Of a stretch of DNA of 64,000 nt, positions 11,394 through 24,900 are shown in pieces. The stretch's first letter is position 1, and the number at the start of each line of letters is the position of its first letter. The stretch lies in contig NC_052474.1 of the NCBI RefSeq assembly GCF_009730915.1, positions 5,057,501 through 5,121,500 of the forward strand, read 5' to 3'. The stretch comes from Dioscorea cayenensis subsp. rotundata. Lineage: Eukaryota; Streptophyta; Magnoliopsida; Dioscoreales; Dioscoreaceae. A program made the translations under genes and the position numbers. The notes under the pieces are model-generated. The model did no database searches. It had not been told where the DNA came from and saw only the letters and a list, made by a program, of their open reading frames with translations.

Positions 11394-14300
11394 ATGGCAA
11401 ATATCTAGAAAAGAGAATTTGAGGCCCTTCAAATCTCGGGAGCAATTATATATCCCTGAGCCTCGATATCAAGCTCCATCCGAAAGCAAGAAACCCGAGT
11501 AAAACTATCGAGGGCTAATAACAACGAGCCTAGTGATAATAAGGCGAAGGCCTTAATATTTATAAGGCATCATATTGATGATGGCCCCGAAGAATGAATA
11601 CTTGACCATTGAGGATCCACGGTGAATTGTGGTTATCCCTCGAAAGAGAGTTTGAACATCTCGGAATGGTCTACTTGCCCAAAAGCACGTAATGATTGGT
11701 CAAGCCTCGTGTTTCAAGATTTTAAAAGCGTGCAAGAATATAATTCTGAGCTATTTAAAATTGTTTCAAGATTGCCCATCGTGAGAAACAAAGTTGATGT
11801 AGGAATGATGCTTTCGAGAAAAACATTTACAACATTTCACGCATGTAAATGTTATATTCAACAACAACAATATAGAGAAAAGAATTTTTACAAAAATTCT
11901 GCGAATTAATTTCTTGTCTCCTCGCGGCGGAGCAAAACAATGAATTGTTGATGCGAGAATCATCAATCTCGACCATCCGGATCGAAAGCATCCACCGCCG
12001 AAATTAATTTTTGGGCAAAGAAGATGTAGCGTGGTCGCGGTGCTAGTTTTAAAAACCGCGGATGGGCAGGAAATTATGGTGGTCGAGGACTACGCGGTCG
12101 TGGTGGGGGCGAAATAATATCGGACCACAGCGATAATGTAATTGATGTACATCAAGCAAGCACAAAGCCAGCAAGATGGGGTTAGAGACAAAGAAAGATA
12201 CATGCTATCGTTGTGGCTCGGAAGGTCGTTGGTCCGTAATTTGCGAGTGACCCCAAAACATTTTTGTCCATCTTTTACCAAGAATCACTTAAAAACAAGA
12301 AAGAATATGGGCGATGATGAATGCATTATTGATTGCATGGACAACATATACTATTTTGACAAGAAAAAAATATTTTTATATCCTTATCAATGAGAAAAGG
12401 CATATATAGCTACAATAGTGGTCGTACGGACACAGTTGAAGGTTCTGAGAAGCGGCATTGATGTTGCAAATGGAACATCCTTGCGGATGAAAAATGCTCT
12501 CTATTCCCCTAAGTCTAGAAGGAACCTTTTTAAGCTTTTAAAGATATACGTCCCCGATGGATATCATTTAGAGGCGTTGATAAGGAAGGAAAAAGAATAT
12601 CTTTTATATTACAAGTCGTTTCACGCCAAAAAGCGTGTACTGAAAAGCTTTCCCTGTATATCCCTCGGGGATTATATTTTACACGTGATTAAAGTGATGG
12701 AATCAGCATACTGGTATCAACCCAGTAGGTTAATGACCCGGAGATATTTAAAAATATGGCATGAAAGACTTGGACATCCGGTGCTATTATGTTGCGCGGA
12801 TTATTACTAGTTCACTGGGACCTAATCGAAGGATTATAAAAATCCTAACACATAAATGAATATGCATGTTCAAAGATGTTCAATGGGAAAGCTAATAACT
12901 CGGACCTTCTATAACAAAGGTGATGGTGAATCTCCTAAATTTTTAGAAAGAATACGAGGAGACATTTGTGGACGATACATCCATCATGTGGACCATTTAG
13001 GTATTTTTATGGTTTTAATCGATGCATCGACTAGATGGTCCCATGTTTCACTGCCACATCATACGGGGAATGTAGCATTTGCAAGGTTATTGGCACAAAT
13101 TATCGGGAGCTTAAAAGCACAATTTCCAGATTATCCCATAAAAGACTAATTAGATGCCTTGATAATCGTCGGTGAATTTTCATCAAAATCATTTTATGAT
13201 TATTGTATGGCGATTGGAATACATGTTGAGCATCCAGTAGCTCATGACATACCTGCAAAATGGGTTAGTGGAGTCGTTAATTAAAAGACTCCGGATTATC
13301 GCCGATCGATGTTATTAAGGACTGACGCCTACTAGTCGTGGGGTCATTGCTATTTTTGCATCGCTGCAGACTTTTAATACGGATCCGACCCAGCGCATGT
13401 AATTCATATTCACCACACCAACTTGTTATGGGTAAAGAGCCCGATATTTCATATATAAGAATATTTGGTTTGTCAAAGATGATATGTGCCAATACCACCA
13501 CCAAATCGATGACAAAAATGGGATCCACAACTGGACTTGGTATATATGTTGGTTATGATTCCCCTTCAATTACTACGATATTTAGAACCATTAGCAGGGG
13601 ATGTATTTCATGCAAGATTTGCAGTTGATCATTTTGATGAATCATCTTTCCCTGCATTAGGGGAGAAATGATTACTCAAAAATGAAGCAAAAAGAAATTG
13701 ATTGGAATGCATCACGATTACATACATATGATCCTCGTGCAGTATGAATGTGAACTTGAAGTTCAAAGGATCATTAAATTGCAGAAAATATTCGCAAATA
13801 GAATACCCGATGCATTCACTTTGATACTAAAATGGTAGCAAATCATATATACCGATTTTAGCTAATGCTCCTGCGAAGAATTGAGATTCCTAAGAATCCA
13901 TTGAAAGAAAATCAAGTAGAAAAATAAACCACCGACAAAAACGTGGAAGACCAATTGGTGCTAAAAGATTCACCTCCTAGAAAAAGGCAGGGAGAAAAAT
14001 AAAGATAAGGATCTCCATGTGAAAAGGGAGAGGAAATTATAAAAACCCTCGGAACGAGTTAATGAAGAATCAATGGGGGATGATATTTACGAAAAATGTT
14101 GAAAAAGTCAATTTGCTATGTAGATGATGGTCAAAGATTGAATCGGCAATGAGACCGAAATAAATGATATATTCATCTACAATGTGGCTACTGATATAGA
14201 AATAAATACCTGATAATGATCCAGAGCCACGATCCATTGAAGAATGTCGATGAAAAGAAATGATTGGCCAAAATGGAAAAAGAAGCTATCCAGTCGAGCT

Positions 14301-15860
14301 AAATTCCTATCAAAACGTGAGGTGTTTGGGCGATAGAGTGCCAACACTGAATGGATAAAACCGATCAGTTATAAATGGGTGTTTGTGAGAAAAGAAATGA
14401 AAAATAATCAAAATTAAGAGATACTAAAAGCAAGCCTGGTTGCTCGAGGTTTTTCTCAAATGCCTAGTATTGATTATGAAGAGACATACTCTCCTGTAAT
14501 GGATGGAATTACTTTTAGATTTTTAATTGCCAGTGGCAAGTAATAAATTAGATATGCGAGTTGATGGATGTTGTCACAGCGATATCTGTATGGATTACTT
14601 GAAAATGACATATATATGAAAAATCCCGAAGGATATAGAAAAACAAACATTACAAAATAATCATCATTTATACTCTATTAAATTAGAGAGATCTCTGTAT
14701 AGGTTAAAAAACAATGCTGGGCGGATGTGGTATAACTGGTCTCGAAAGGAATATCTTATAAAAGAAGGGTACCAAAATGATAATATATGTCCATGTGTGT
14801 TTATTAAAAGTTATACTAACGGTTTTGTTGTGATAGCAGTATATGTGGATGATTTAAATCTTGTAGGCACTCCTTCTGAAATTGCAACTACAACATCATA
14901 TTTGAAAAAAGAATTTGAAATGAAAGATTTGGGAAAGACCAAATTCTGTCTAGGTATACAAATCGAGCACTTATCCTCAGGAATATTTATGCATCAATCA
15001 ACCTATACGTAGAAAAGGTCGTTTGAAGAGATTCGATATGGGAAGCGCTTATCCAGCTGAGGTACGCCAGATGGTCGTCCGAACTCTTGATGTTCACAAA
15101 GATCCATTTAGCCCACCGGAAGAAGGAGAGATCATTCTTGGTCCAGAAACTCCATATTTAAGTGCACACATCGGTGCATTAATGTATCTTCGCAAATATC
15201 ACGAGACCCGAGATATAGCTTTTGCAGTAAATCTTCTAAAGAAGATACTGCTTTCTACGCGGCTACGAAGACACTCGGAAAGGAATAAAAGATGTGCTAC
15301 TCGTTATTTACGAGGAACTACGGATCTGGTTTATTCGTATCGACCAGTGAATCTTCATCCAACCTCATGTGTTTTCTTGGATGCTGGTATCATCATCCTG
15401 ACTAAAGGGCGATCTCGAGATCGGATACATGTTTTCTTACAATGGTACGGCTTATCTCATGGTTGCCCACAAAACAAACCTTACTTACTTCATCAAATCA
15501 CGTACAAATTCTAGCTTTCCATGAAGCAAGTCGTGAATGCCTAATGGTTACGATCTATGATTGGGCATATACAATCATCCTACAAAATTACCATCTTTGA
15601 ATAACAAATCTACTGATAATTTATGAAGATACAGCTTTCATGTTTCTCAATCATGAGGAGGTTATTAAAAGGTGACGAAACGAAGCATATATCACCTTAA
15701 AATTTTCTACACTCCATGATCTCCGAAAGCAGGCGAGAAGTTCACAAAAGATTGAATCCAAAGGAGAATCAAGCTCGATCTATTCACAAAATCACTTCGT
15801 AAAGTGTATCTACCAAAGACTTATATACATAAATCGTGGATGAGAAGACTTAAGGATGTA
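11394..15860 (+). pseudogene. Frameshifted copia gag-pol of copy 1
   Basis: The likely start is ATGGCAAATATC at 11394. Recognisable pieces in order are: gag with QDFKSVQEYNSELFKIVSRL near 11730; a decayed zinc-knuckle region near 12200; the GAG-pre-integrase piece KIWHERLGHP near 12755; integrase pieces at 12856-13149 and 13338-13628; reverse transcriptase at 14725-15012 with the YVDD active-site box (AVYVDDLNLVG) and KDLGKTKFCLGIQIEHLSSG; and RNase H pieces to about 15550. Each piece is in a different frame with stops between, so no functional polyprotein is encoded as written. Whether the breaks are biological or assembly errors cannot be told from the window alone. Confidence 0.88.
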
Positions 15861-16085
15861 AGTACTTGATATAAATTAAAAAGTTATTTATTTGAGGGTG
15901 GATCTGTCTCTTTTCCTTCGATGCTTTTTGTCCCAATGGGTTTTTCCGGCAGGTTTTAATGAGTGAAAACCCTCAAATGTACAAGCGAATAGTTGCACTC
16001 CTTAGCTGGGTTTTTATCCCATTCCCGTTTTTCCTGACGAAAGGTAGACGGCATATCCTTTGGTCAGTAGGCATCCCGGCGGGAG

Positions 16086-16485
16086 TGTTATAAACAAATA
16101 TTTTAATGGACGCCATCGAAGCAATTCACTCTAGAGAAATGCATTACTATAGTAACATTTAGATATCACAGTAGTGTATTACGCAACATCTGTAGCAAAT
16201 TACCACGTGGTGCATCGTAGTGGCATGCCGTGCATCACATTATTCCACCAACTGGTATTTTTGACCGCCGGATCGAATCGATCGCCGGCTGCTCATTCAA
16301 CTTTTTGTAACCCTATAAATACCCCCTCATTTTGTATATTTTGAGGACATAGAAAAGAGAAAGAGAAAGAAAAGTAAAAGAAGAAAGAAGAAGAAGGCAA
16401 TTCGTGTGTTTTGGGTTTTTGTGAAAATACTCCTGCGTCTGCTTATTACTATTCTTTACATTTTATAACATATATATTCTTAATA
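16086..16485 (+). repeat. 3' LTR of copia copy 1
   Basis: Starts TGTTATAAACAAATATTTT after GGCGGGAG (a short purine tract) and ends TTCTTAATA. It is followed by (TA)n and then unique sequence that also follows the 3' LTR of copy 2. Confidence 0.9.
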
Positions 16486-17034
16486 ATATATATATTTTCA
16501 AATATATACATGCAATCAATCATGACACAGAAGAAGAAGAAGAAAATTTCATCCTTTTCATTTGACTAATAATTATCAATTGAATGATGTATGAATGGCT
16601 TGCTTTGCACCAACCCAAATAAATTATGGTCAGATAAGCAATGTAGGGCAGCACGGAGGGCCCAATCCGTTTCAAGGAGTTGACATTTCTGCTCACCAAT
16701 TTGCAGTGCTTATATTAATTGGTTCATGGTCCATATCAACTAAGAGAGACATGTGTACACAATATGCAACTTTGCCCTCTTCTCCATCAATCTTTCTTCT
16801 CCTTTCTGATGCTCTGCAGACAAGGTTGCAATCTAGTCATGCTGATTCCTCAGTACTGCAGTAGGACGTGTTGGTTCACAAGTCTATGACAGAGGTTGAT
16901 TGAGTAGATATATATATATATATATCCTTATCTCAGTTGCATATATTGGTTTTCTATCGTTTTGATTCAAAAGAAAACCAACCATTGTCACTTTATTATT
17001 CTTGTTTCCATTCATCTCTTTGTATTATAATTAC

Positions 17035-17382
17035 ATGGAGAACAACTCAAGAACAGCGAGAGTCTAATCTCAAAGACCTTCCAAAGATGTCGTGGTCCTT
17101 TGGCAGCAAGCAAACAAGGACTACACCAGCCATGGTCTTGAAGACAAGGTCACAGTTCGAGTCCCCAGGAAGTGTAGAAGAAGGCACCGAGTGGATGTCT
17201 TGGGTAATGAGAGACTGAGAGATTCTTTGTGCGACAGAGGTCATTAACCACCCACTGTTCAAGAAGCTGTTAGATGATGTTGGGATGGTGTATGGTTTTG
17301 CCACTGAAGGTCCTTTGGAGCTGTGTAACGTGAAGTTTTGAAGAGTAAAAGGTGAGATGAGGATGGAAGGAGAAGATGGTGG
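17035..17382 (+). pseudogene. Broken SAUR gene copy, truncated by gap
   Basis: From ATGGAGAACAACTC at 17035 this matches the intact SAUR gene at 27599 almost base for base. A lost C after codon 4 shifts the frame, giving a stop after about ten codons. Further indels follow (for example around 17170 and 17220), and the sequence ends in the 1000 N gap before the equivalent of the C-terminus. About 550 bp upstream of the ATG, back to the copia 3' LTR, is also shared with the intact copy. It may be a decayed duplicate or a poorly polished second rendering of the same gene. Confidence 0.8.
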
Positions 17383-18382
17383 NNNNNNNNNNNNNNNNNN
17401 NNNNNNNNNNNNNNNNNNNNNNNNNNNNNNNNNNNNNNNNNNNNNNNNNNNNNNNNNNNNNNNNNNNNNNNNNNNNNNNNNNNNNNNNNNNNNNNNNNNN
17501 NNNNNNNNNNNNNNNNNNNNNNNNNNNNNNNNNNNNNNNNNNNNNNNNNNNNNNNNNNNNNNNNNNNNNNNNNNNNNNNNNNNNNNNNNNNNNNNNNNNN
17601 NNNNNNNNNNNNNNNNNNNNNNNNNNNNNNNNNNNNNNNNNNNNNNNNNNNNNNNNNNNNNNNNNNNNNNNNNNNNNNNNNNNNNNNNNNNNNNNNNNNN
17701 NNNNNNNNNNNNNNNNNNNNNNNNNNNNNNNNNNNNNNNNNNNNNNNNNNNNNNNNNNNNNNNNNNNNNNNNNNNNNNNNNNNNNNNNNNNNNNNNNNNN
17801 NNNNNNNNNNNNNNNNNNNNNNNNNNNNNNNNNNNNNNNNNNNNNNNNNNNNNNNNNNNNNNNNNNNNNNNNNNNNNNNNNNNNNNNNNNNNNNNNNNNN
17901 NNNNNNNNNNNNNNNNNNNNNNNNNNNNNNNNNNNNNNNNNNNNNNNNNNNNNNNNNNNNNNNNNNNNNNNNNNNNNNNNNNNNNNNNNNNNNNNNNNNN
18001 NNNNNNNNNNNNNNNNNNNNNNNNNNNNNNNNNNNNNNNNNNNNNNNNNNNNNNNNNNNNNNNNNNNNNNNNNNNNNNNNNNNNNNNNNNNNNNNNNNNN
18101 NNNNNNNNNNNNNNNNNNNNNNNNNNNNNNNNNNNNNNNNNNNNNNNNNNNNNNNNNNNNNNNNNNNNNNNNNNNNNNNNNNNNNNNNNNNNNNNNNNNN
18201 NNNNNNNNNNNNNNNNNNNNNNNNNNNNNNNNNNNNNNNNNNNNNNNNNNNNNNNNNNNNNNNNNNNNNNNNNNNNNNNNNNNNNNNNNNNNNNNNNNNN
18301 NNNNNNNNNNNNNNNNNNNNNNNNNNNNNNNNNNNNNNNNNNNNNNNNNNNNNNNNNNNNNNNNNNNNNNNNNNNNNNNNNN
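17383..18382. other. Assembly gap (1000 N)
   Basis: Exactly 1000 N, the usual placeholder for a scaffold gap of unknown size. Any long open frame through it is meaningless. Confidence 1.
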
Positions 18383-20226
18383 TCTTGTTTGATAGCTTCT
18401 AGTGGCCAATTTTGATGAGATTTACCTAAGAATGGTCGGTCAGAGACTTGAAGGTACACAATTCTCTTCCACGTAATTCAAACAAGAAAGACATTTTGGG
18501 AAAAATAATTCTTTATTTCTTAATTTTGGATCAACTCTTCTCAAAATAAAGTAAAATTCATAATTCAAAATACAGAGCATTTGTGTTTGAGGTCTATTTT
18601 TATTTCAATAAAACTATAATTTATATTTTATCAAAAAAAAAAATAGCATATTTCCATAATTTTTTAATTTTGATTTTATTTAAATAATCCAACAGAGAAC
18701 TTTTGATGAATATATCCAAGCACAACGTACTCTCAAAACGCTATAATACAAATTAATAAATTAGAGTCATTTGTGCGTGTCGGGTTAGTGCTGGGTTCAT
18801 AGTCTACAACTAGTGAGTCTATCTCTGTTGTCAACTCATTGTTGTTTATTTATTTTATGCGGTTTTATGTGTATTTTACATTTTTCATAAATTTAAGTAT
18901 TTGCATCCATATTTTTCTTTAGACGAAAATACTTATTCATGCGTATCTTGCATACATCTTTGATTATTTTCTTGGATTTGCAATATTTGATTAGAGCTAG
19001 ACCATGGGTATATATATATTGTTGGGTTTGAGCTCATTTGGTGATCCGGAAGCTACCAACAAAGAAGAAATAAAAGCTTGGAGCTTGGCTCAAGATAAAA
19101 ATGAAAAAGATGAAGCTATGTCGATAATGAAGAAGTGGATGGCAACAGGTAATTTCCGCAGATTAAATTCTCTCATTCTTTTGTGAATGAGAATGAGTCA
19201 TTCTTGGAGAAAGGCTATGTGCATGTACATGCTATGTGAGAGAGAGACAAGAGGAAGCTACCCGCAAAGCCACGAGAGTGGAGAAGAGAGAGAGAGCTAG
19301 AGGCGGGGAGATCGGACGCTGAGATGGCGTACGGATCTCACTTTCGAAACTCCGGGAGGAGATTACGCTATGACTTCGCTTGCGAGCTGTAGGTTGATCG
19401 CTGGCCACCTCTGCTCTGGCATTGTTTCAGTGTCCCGTAAGCTTGTTCGTGATGGTGGTGGTAATGTCGTCTGAATCGCTTTTCTTTCATGAATTTTGTT
19501 GCCCTAAAGTTCGTATAAATGCTCGTTAGTGAGGAGGCAGTATGTGGCTTCATTGTTGACATAGGTGGATGCGTGTTTGGAGGCTCACACAGGAGTCCCG
19601 CATTGGTTTTCACACGTTAAGTAGGGTTTTCGCCTAAAATTGTGGCTTTGCGTTGTTGTATGTTTGTTCGATCCATTCTATGCAGGGGTGATGGGTTTAG
19701 TGAATGTCTATGCTTTGTTTTGTAAGGCGTTAAAGAAAGTGTTCGATAGAAGACTTGAGAATACATTTGAAGACTCGAGGAAGCTCTACAAGATTTTGCT
19801 GACTTATGCGGACTGCATCTTGGCCACTTACAGGTCGCCCGGTGGAAGCTCAGCTGGAGTGTTTTGCGACGCGCTGGACCCGCACATGAAGCGATTGAGC
19901 GAGTGGCTTTACTACGGTGCGGTGTGCTGACCAAGGCTTCACGCGGGCGGCTTGGCCGCATGGTCACCGATGATGAGGTTCGCGGGAAAGTGTCTTGCCG
20001 CGATCACCCGGTAGCGTGTGAGCTGATGTAATAGTGCGCTTCTCTGGTCTTGGGTGAGACACGGTGGCGTTATTCTTATAAGTCGCTTGCGTGATTTTTC
20101 ACATTGTTCAAAAGCGGGATAAACTGACGCCATATATATATATATGAGAGTGTCGACCAATACTTAACCTTTGTGGCGATTACTTATTATATAAGCGTCG
20201 TTGTTTTCGGTATGTCATTTCACTTA
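18383..20226. other. Unrecognised sequence after gap 1
   Basis: The AT-rich start gives way at about 19000 to more balanced sequence with two modest plus-strand open frames. 19004-19186 includes a charged EEIKAWSLAQDKNEKDEA stretch. 19640-19930 includes a stretch reading RRLENTFEDSRKLYKILL. Neither matches a family I recognise, and both could be gag-like retroelement debris or fragments of a gene in noisy sequence. No splice-consistent gene model could be built. Confidence 0.35.
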
Positions 20227-20743
20227 CAAAACACTTTAAGCAACCAGGATACAAGCATTTCACTTAACAATATATAAGCCAAGTCTTCTCACAAGCATTC
20301 CATCGAAACGTCTTTATGTATATATATATAATATGAACTTGACTCTACTCTGAGCGTTTTCATCAAACACTTAAGAAACCAGGATACTGGCATTTCATTA
20401 CAATATACTGGGCAAGTCTTCTCACGCGCGTTCCATCAAAGCATCTTTACATATATATATATAATATATAGGGCTTGAGCTCTTCTCCACAAGCATTTCA
20501 TCAAACGTCAGAAACCAGGATACAAGCATTTTCATTGTCAATCTCATAAGCCAGAGTCTTCCTCAAACGCATTTCATCAAACACCTTTAGCATGTATATA
20601 TATATAGACATGTGAGTTCAGACTCTCTGCCGACAAGCATTTCATCAAACACTTAATGCAAACGGGATCACAAACGCATTTCGTTTGACAATATAAGCAG
20701 GTCTTCTCACCGCGTTTCCTCGAACACAACTTTATATATATAT
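20227..20743 (+). repeat. ~140 bp tandem array, about 3.7 copies
   Basis: Units begin near 20227, 20365, 20504 and 20648. Each carries AAACACTTAAGnAACCAGGAT-like sequence, then a CAAGCATTTCA-like phrase, then AAGTCTTCTCAC, then a (TA)n run, and ends ACAAGCATTTCATC. The fourth unit is cut inside its (TA)n run by the 5' LTR of copia copy 2. The units differ by many small changes. Confidence 0.8.
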
Positions 20744-21151
20744 TGTTATAAAGCAAAATAATATTTTAATGGATGCCTCTTGCACTGTGATTCAGCATGC
20801 TTGTAGGCATTCTTATAGTAACACAGATATCCTCTATGTAGCGTGCGCCGTGTTTATGTATTGCTGGTAATAGTCTTGTGCTTGACCATGGCCATTGCTA
20901 TTCTTATTCTACCAGCGTGTTATTTTGAGTGAAAAGTCGGATCGGTCGATCTTGGCGGATTCGTTCGACTCTTTGTAACACCTATAAATGCCCTCGTTTT
21001 GTATATTTTTGAGACATAGAAAAGAGAGAAAGAAAAGAAGAAATAGAAGAAGAAAGAAGAAGCTAATTAACTTGAGGGTTTTGGGTGTTTGGTAAATACT
21101 ACGGCTCTCTATCACTTATCTTTATATTTGTAACATATATGTTTCTATACT
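20744..21151 (+). repeat. 5' LTR of copia copy 2
   Basis: Starts TGTTATAAAGCAAAATAAT and ends before CGTTATCGTACG. It aligns to the other three LTRs but carries more small changes than any of them, including in the stretch after the TATA box. Confidence 0.8.
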
Positions 21152-21923
21152 CGTTATCGTACGAATTTTGCTCATATGATTTTTAATTTCTTTGACTCAT
21201 CTAATATATATGTTATATATGTAGAATCCATTCTAACATCTGAATGCGGGGAAGGATCGACGGAGTAATATAATACTAGCAAACCATACATTTTATTAGG
21301 TCGACAATACATAAGATTTTTTTAGAAGCGTACATAAAAAACACTCGATGTAAAAGCCACTAAGGCTAATATTGCGATAGCTTTTAAAATAAACAAGAAA
21401 AACAATAATATTATTATTACTGATGAGGGTTTCCATCAAAGTCCAAATTAGCAAGACATCGTCTTCTCTCGGCGACCCTCCGATCCGGCGATCGTTGACA
21501 AAATCGGTAAAAACACTGCACGCCCCTTTTCTCAGATAGCCGCTTCTCTCTACTCCATGCGGTTTCTCCGTAGATGACTCGACCCGGCTTTTTCGTCCGT
21601 CGACTCGGGAGAAAACTTTTTCTCCGTCGTACTCGGTGGAAACTTTCTCTCGTCAGGCCCCCTATTTTCATCTCTCCACTATTTTTACTTCTTCTTCCTT
21701 TTAACTTATAATCACTTTCAAACAAATTTTTAATTCCCAATCTTTGCAGATAATTAGCGGTGATATGACAACTCATGCCATACATGAGCAGATCTGCAGT
21801 ATACATGAGATAGTGCTGAGTACATGAGCGATCTCAGTATACATGAGCGGTATAGATGCTTTTATGTTTTATTACGTACTCTCTATTCTAATTACATGTT
21901 GTATTATTATTTTTGAAGAGAAA

Positions 21924-24900
21924 ATGGCAAATATGTGCAAAAAGAGAATTTGAGGGCCCTTCAGATCTCGGGAGAGCGATTATATATCCCGGAGCCTCGA
22001 TGTCAAGCTCCGTCGATCAGCAAGAAACACAGAGTAAAACTATCAGGGGCTAATAACAATGAGCCTAGTGATATATAAAGGCGAAGGCCTTAATATTTAT
22101 AAAGGCATCGTATTGATGATGGCACGAAGAATGAATACTTGACCATTGAGGATCCAGCGGGAATTGTGGTTATCCACGAAAGAGATTTGAACATCTCGGG
22201 AATGGTCTACTTGCCCAAAGCATGAATGATTGGTCAAGCCTCGGGGTTTCAAGATTTTAAAAGCGTGCAAGAATATAATTCGAGCTATTTAAAATTGTTT
22301 GATGCTTCGTCTACGTGGAGAAAGCGTTGGTGTAAGGAATGATGCTTTCGAGAAAAACATTTACAGACATTTCACATACGAAATGTTATATTACAACAAC
22401 AATATAAGAAAAGAATTTTTACAAAATTCTAAGATTAATTTCTTGTCTCCTGTGGCGGAGCAAAACAATGAATTGTTGATGCTGAGAATCATCAATCTCG
22501 ACCATCCGGATCGACACCGGCTGCGAAAATTAATTTTTGGGCAAAAGAAGATGGGCGTGGTCAGCGGTCTAGTTTTAAAAACCGCGGTGGGACGAGGGAA
22601 ATTATGGTGGTCGAGGACTCTGCGGTCGTGGTGGGGGCCGAAAAATAATGTCGGACCACGCGATATGAGAATGATGTACATCAAGGCAAAGCAAAAAAGC
22701 CACAAGATGGGGTTAGAGACAAAGAAAGATACATGCTATCGTTGTGGCTCGGAAGGTCATTGGTCGAGGAAATTTGCAGGACCCCAAAACATTTTGTCCA
22801 TCTTTACCAAGAATCACTTAAAAACAAGAAAGAATATGGCTGATGATGAATGCATTATTGATTGCGGGACAACACATACTATTTTGACAAGAAAAATATA
22901 TTTTATATCCTTATCAATGAGAAAGGCATATATAGCCACAATAGCAGGGTCATCGACTCGGTTGAAGGTTCGGAGAAGCGGCGTTGATGTTGCCAAATGG
23001 AACATCCTTGAGGATGAAAAATGCTCTCTATTCCCCTAAGTCTAGAAGGAACCTTTTTAAGCTTTTTAAAGATATACGCTCTCAATGGATATCATTTAGA
23101 GGCGGTTGATAAGGAAGGAAAAGAATATCTTTATATTACACAAGTCATTTCATGCCAAAAGCGTGTACTTGAAAAGCTTTCCATGTATATCCCTCGAGGA
23201 TTATATTTTTACACGTATTAAAGTGATGGAATCACACGGTATTAACCGGAAGGTTAATGACCCGAGATATTTAAAATATGGCATGAAAGACTTGGACATC
23301 CCGGGTGCTATTATGTTGCATCGGATTATTACTAATTCTCATGGACACCCACTGAAGGATTATAAAATCCTAACACATAATGAATATGCATGTTCGAGCG
23401 TGTTCGATGGGAAAAGCTAATAACCGGACCTTCTATAACAAAAGGTGGTCGGTGAATCTCCTAAATTTTTAGAAAGAATACAAGGAGACATTTGTGGACC
23501 AATACATCCATCATGATGGACCATTTAGGTATTTTTATGGTTTTTAATCGATGCATCGACTAGATGGTCCCATGTTTCACTTCGTCTACGAGGAATGTAG
23601 CATTTGCAAGGTTATTGGCACAAATTATCGGGGCTTAAAAGCACAATTTCCGGATTATCCCATAAAAGACAATTCGTCTTGATAATCTTTGGTGAATTTT
23701 CATCAAAATCATTTTATGATTATTGTATGGCGAGTTGGAATACATGTTGAGCATCCGAGTGGCTCATGTACATACCCAAAATGGGTTAGCGGAGTCATTA
23801 ATTAAAAGACTCCAGATTATTGCCCAGTCGATGTTATTAGGGACTGAAGCGCCTACAAGTGCGTGGGGTCATGCTATTTTTGCATGCTCTGCACTTTTAA
23901 TACTGGATCCGACCCACTGCATGTAATTCATATTCACCACACCAACTTGTTATGGGTAAAGGCACTGATATTTCATATATAAGAATATTTGGTTTGTGCG
24001 ATGATATGTGCGATACCACCACCAAAATCGTACAAAAATGGGTCCACAGACGAGACTTGGTATATATGTTGGTTATGATTCCCCCTTCAATTATACGATA
24101 TTTAGAACCATTAATCGAGGGGATGTATTTACTCGCAAGATTTGCGATTGTCATTTTGATGAATCATGTCTTCCCTGCGTTAGGGGAGAAATGATTACTC
24201 AAAATGAGCAAAAAGAAATTGATTGGAATGCATCACGATTACATACATATGATCCTCGTGACCAATGAATGTGAACTTGAAGTTCAAAGGATCATTAAAT
24301 TGCAAAATATTGCAAATGAAATACACTGATGCATTCACTGATACTAAAATGGTAACCAAATCATATATACCACTGCTAATGCTCCCTGCAAGAATTGAGA
24401 TTCCTAAGAATCCATTGAAAGAAAAATCAAGTAGAAAATAAACCACGACAAAAAGCGTGGAAGACCAATTGGTGCCAAAAGATTCGGCTCCTAGAAAAAG
24501 GCAGGAAAAAAATAAAGATAAGGATCTCCCATGTGAAAAGGGAGAGGAAATTATAAAACCCTCGTAACAAGTTAATGAAGAATCAATGGGGGATGATATT
24601 TCAGAAAATGTTGAAAAGTCAATTTGCTATGTAGATGATGGTCAAAGATTGAATCGGCATGAGACCGAAAATAAATGATATATTCATCTACAATGTAGCT
24701 ACAGATATAGAAATAAATCACGATAATGATCCGAGCCACGATCCATTGAAGAATGTCGACAAAGAAATGATTGGCCAAAATGGAAAGAAGCTATCCGGTC
24801 GAGCTAAATTCCCTATCAAAAGCGTGAGGGTGTTTGGGCCGATAGTGCCAACACGGAAGGGATAAAAACCGATCGGTTATAAATGGGTGTTTGTGAGAAA

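Larger units (their letters stand above)
10208..16485 (+). mobile_element. Full-length but degenerate Ty1/copia LTR retrotransposon (copy 1)
   Basis: Two direct repeats of about 400 bp (10208-10627 and 16086-16485), each starting TGTTATAAA and ending TTCTTAATA, bracket gag, protease, integrase, reverse transcriptase and RNase H remnants in copia order. A CGTTATCA primer-binding-like sequence directly follows the left LTR, and a short G-rich tract directly precedes the right LTR. The element sits in (TA)n sequence, so its target-site duplication (possibly ATATA) is uninformative. The coding region is broken by dozens of single-base indels. A second copy lies at 20744-27036, and the two are broken at different positions. 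That pattern is more like sequencing noise than shared decay. Confidence 0.9.

Noticed and set aside
17047-18459. Long open frames on both strands through 17.4-18.4 kb
   Set aside because: They consist almost wholly of N; the apparent length is an artefact of the gap.
20227-20743. Possible CRISPR-like array
   Set aside because: Units are contiguous ~140 bp imperfect repeats with no constant repeat/unique spacer pattern, and this is a plant nuclear sequence.
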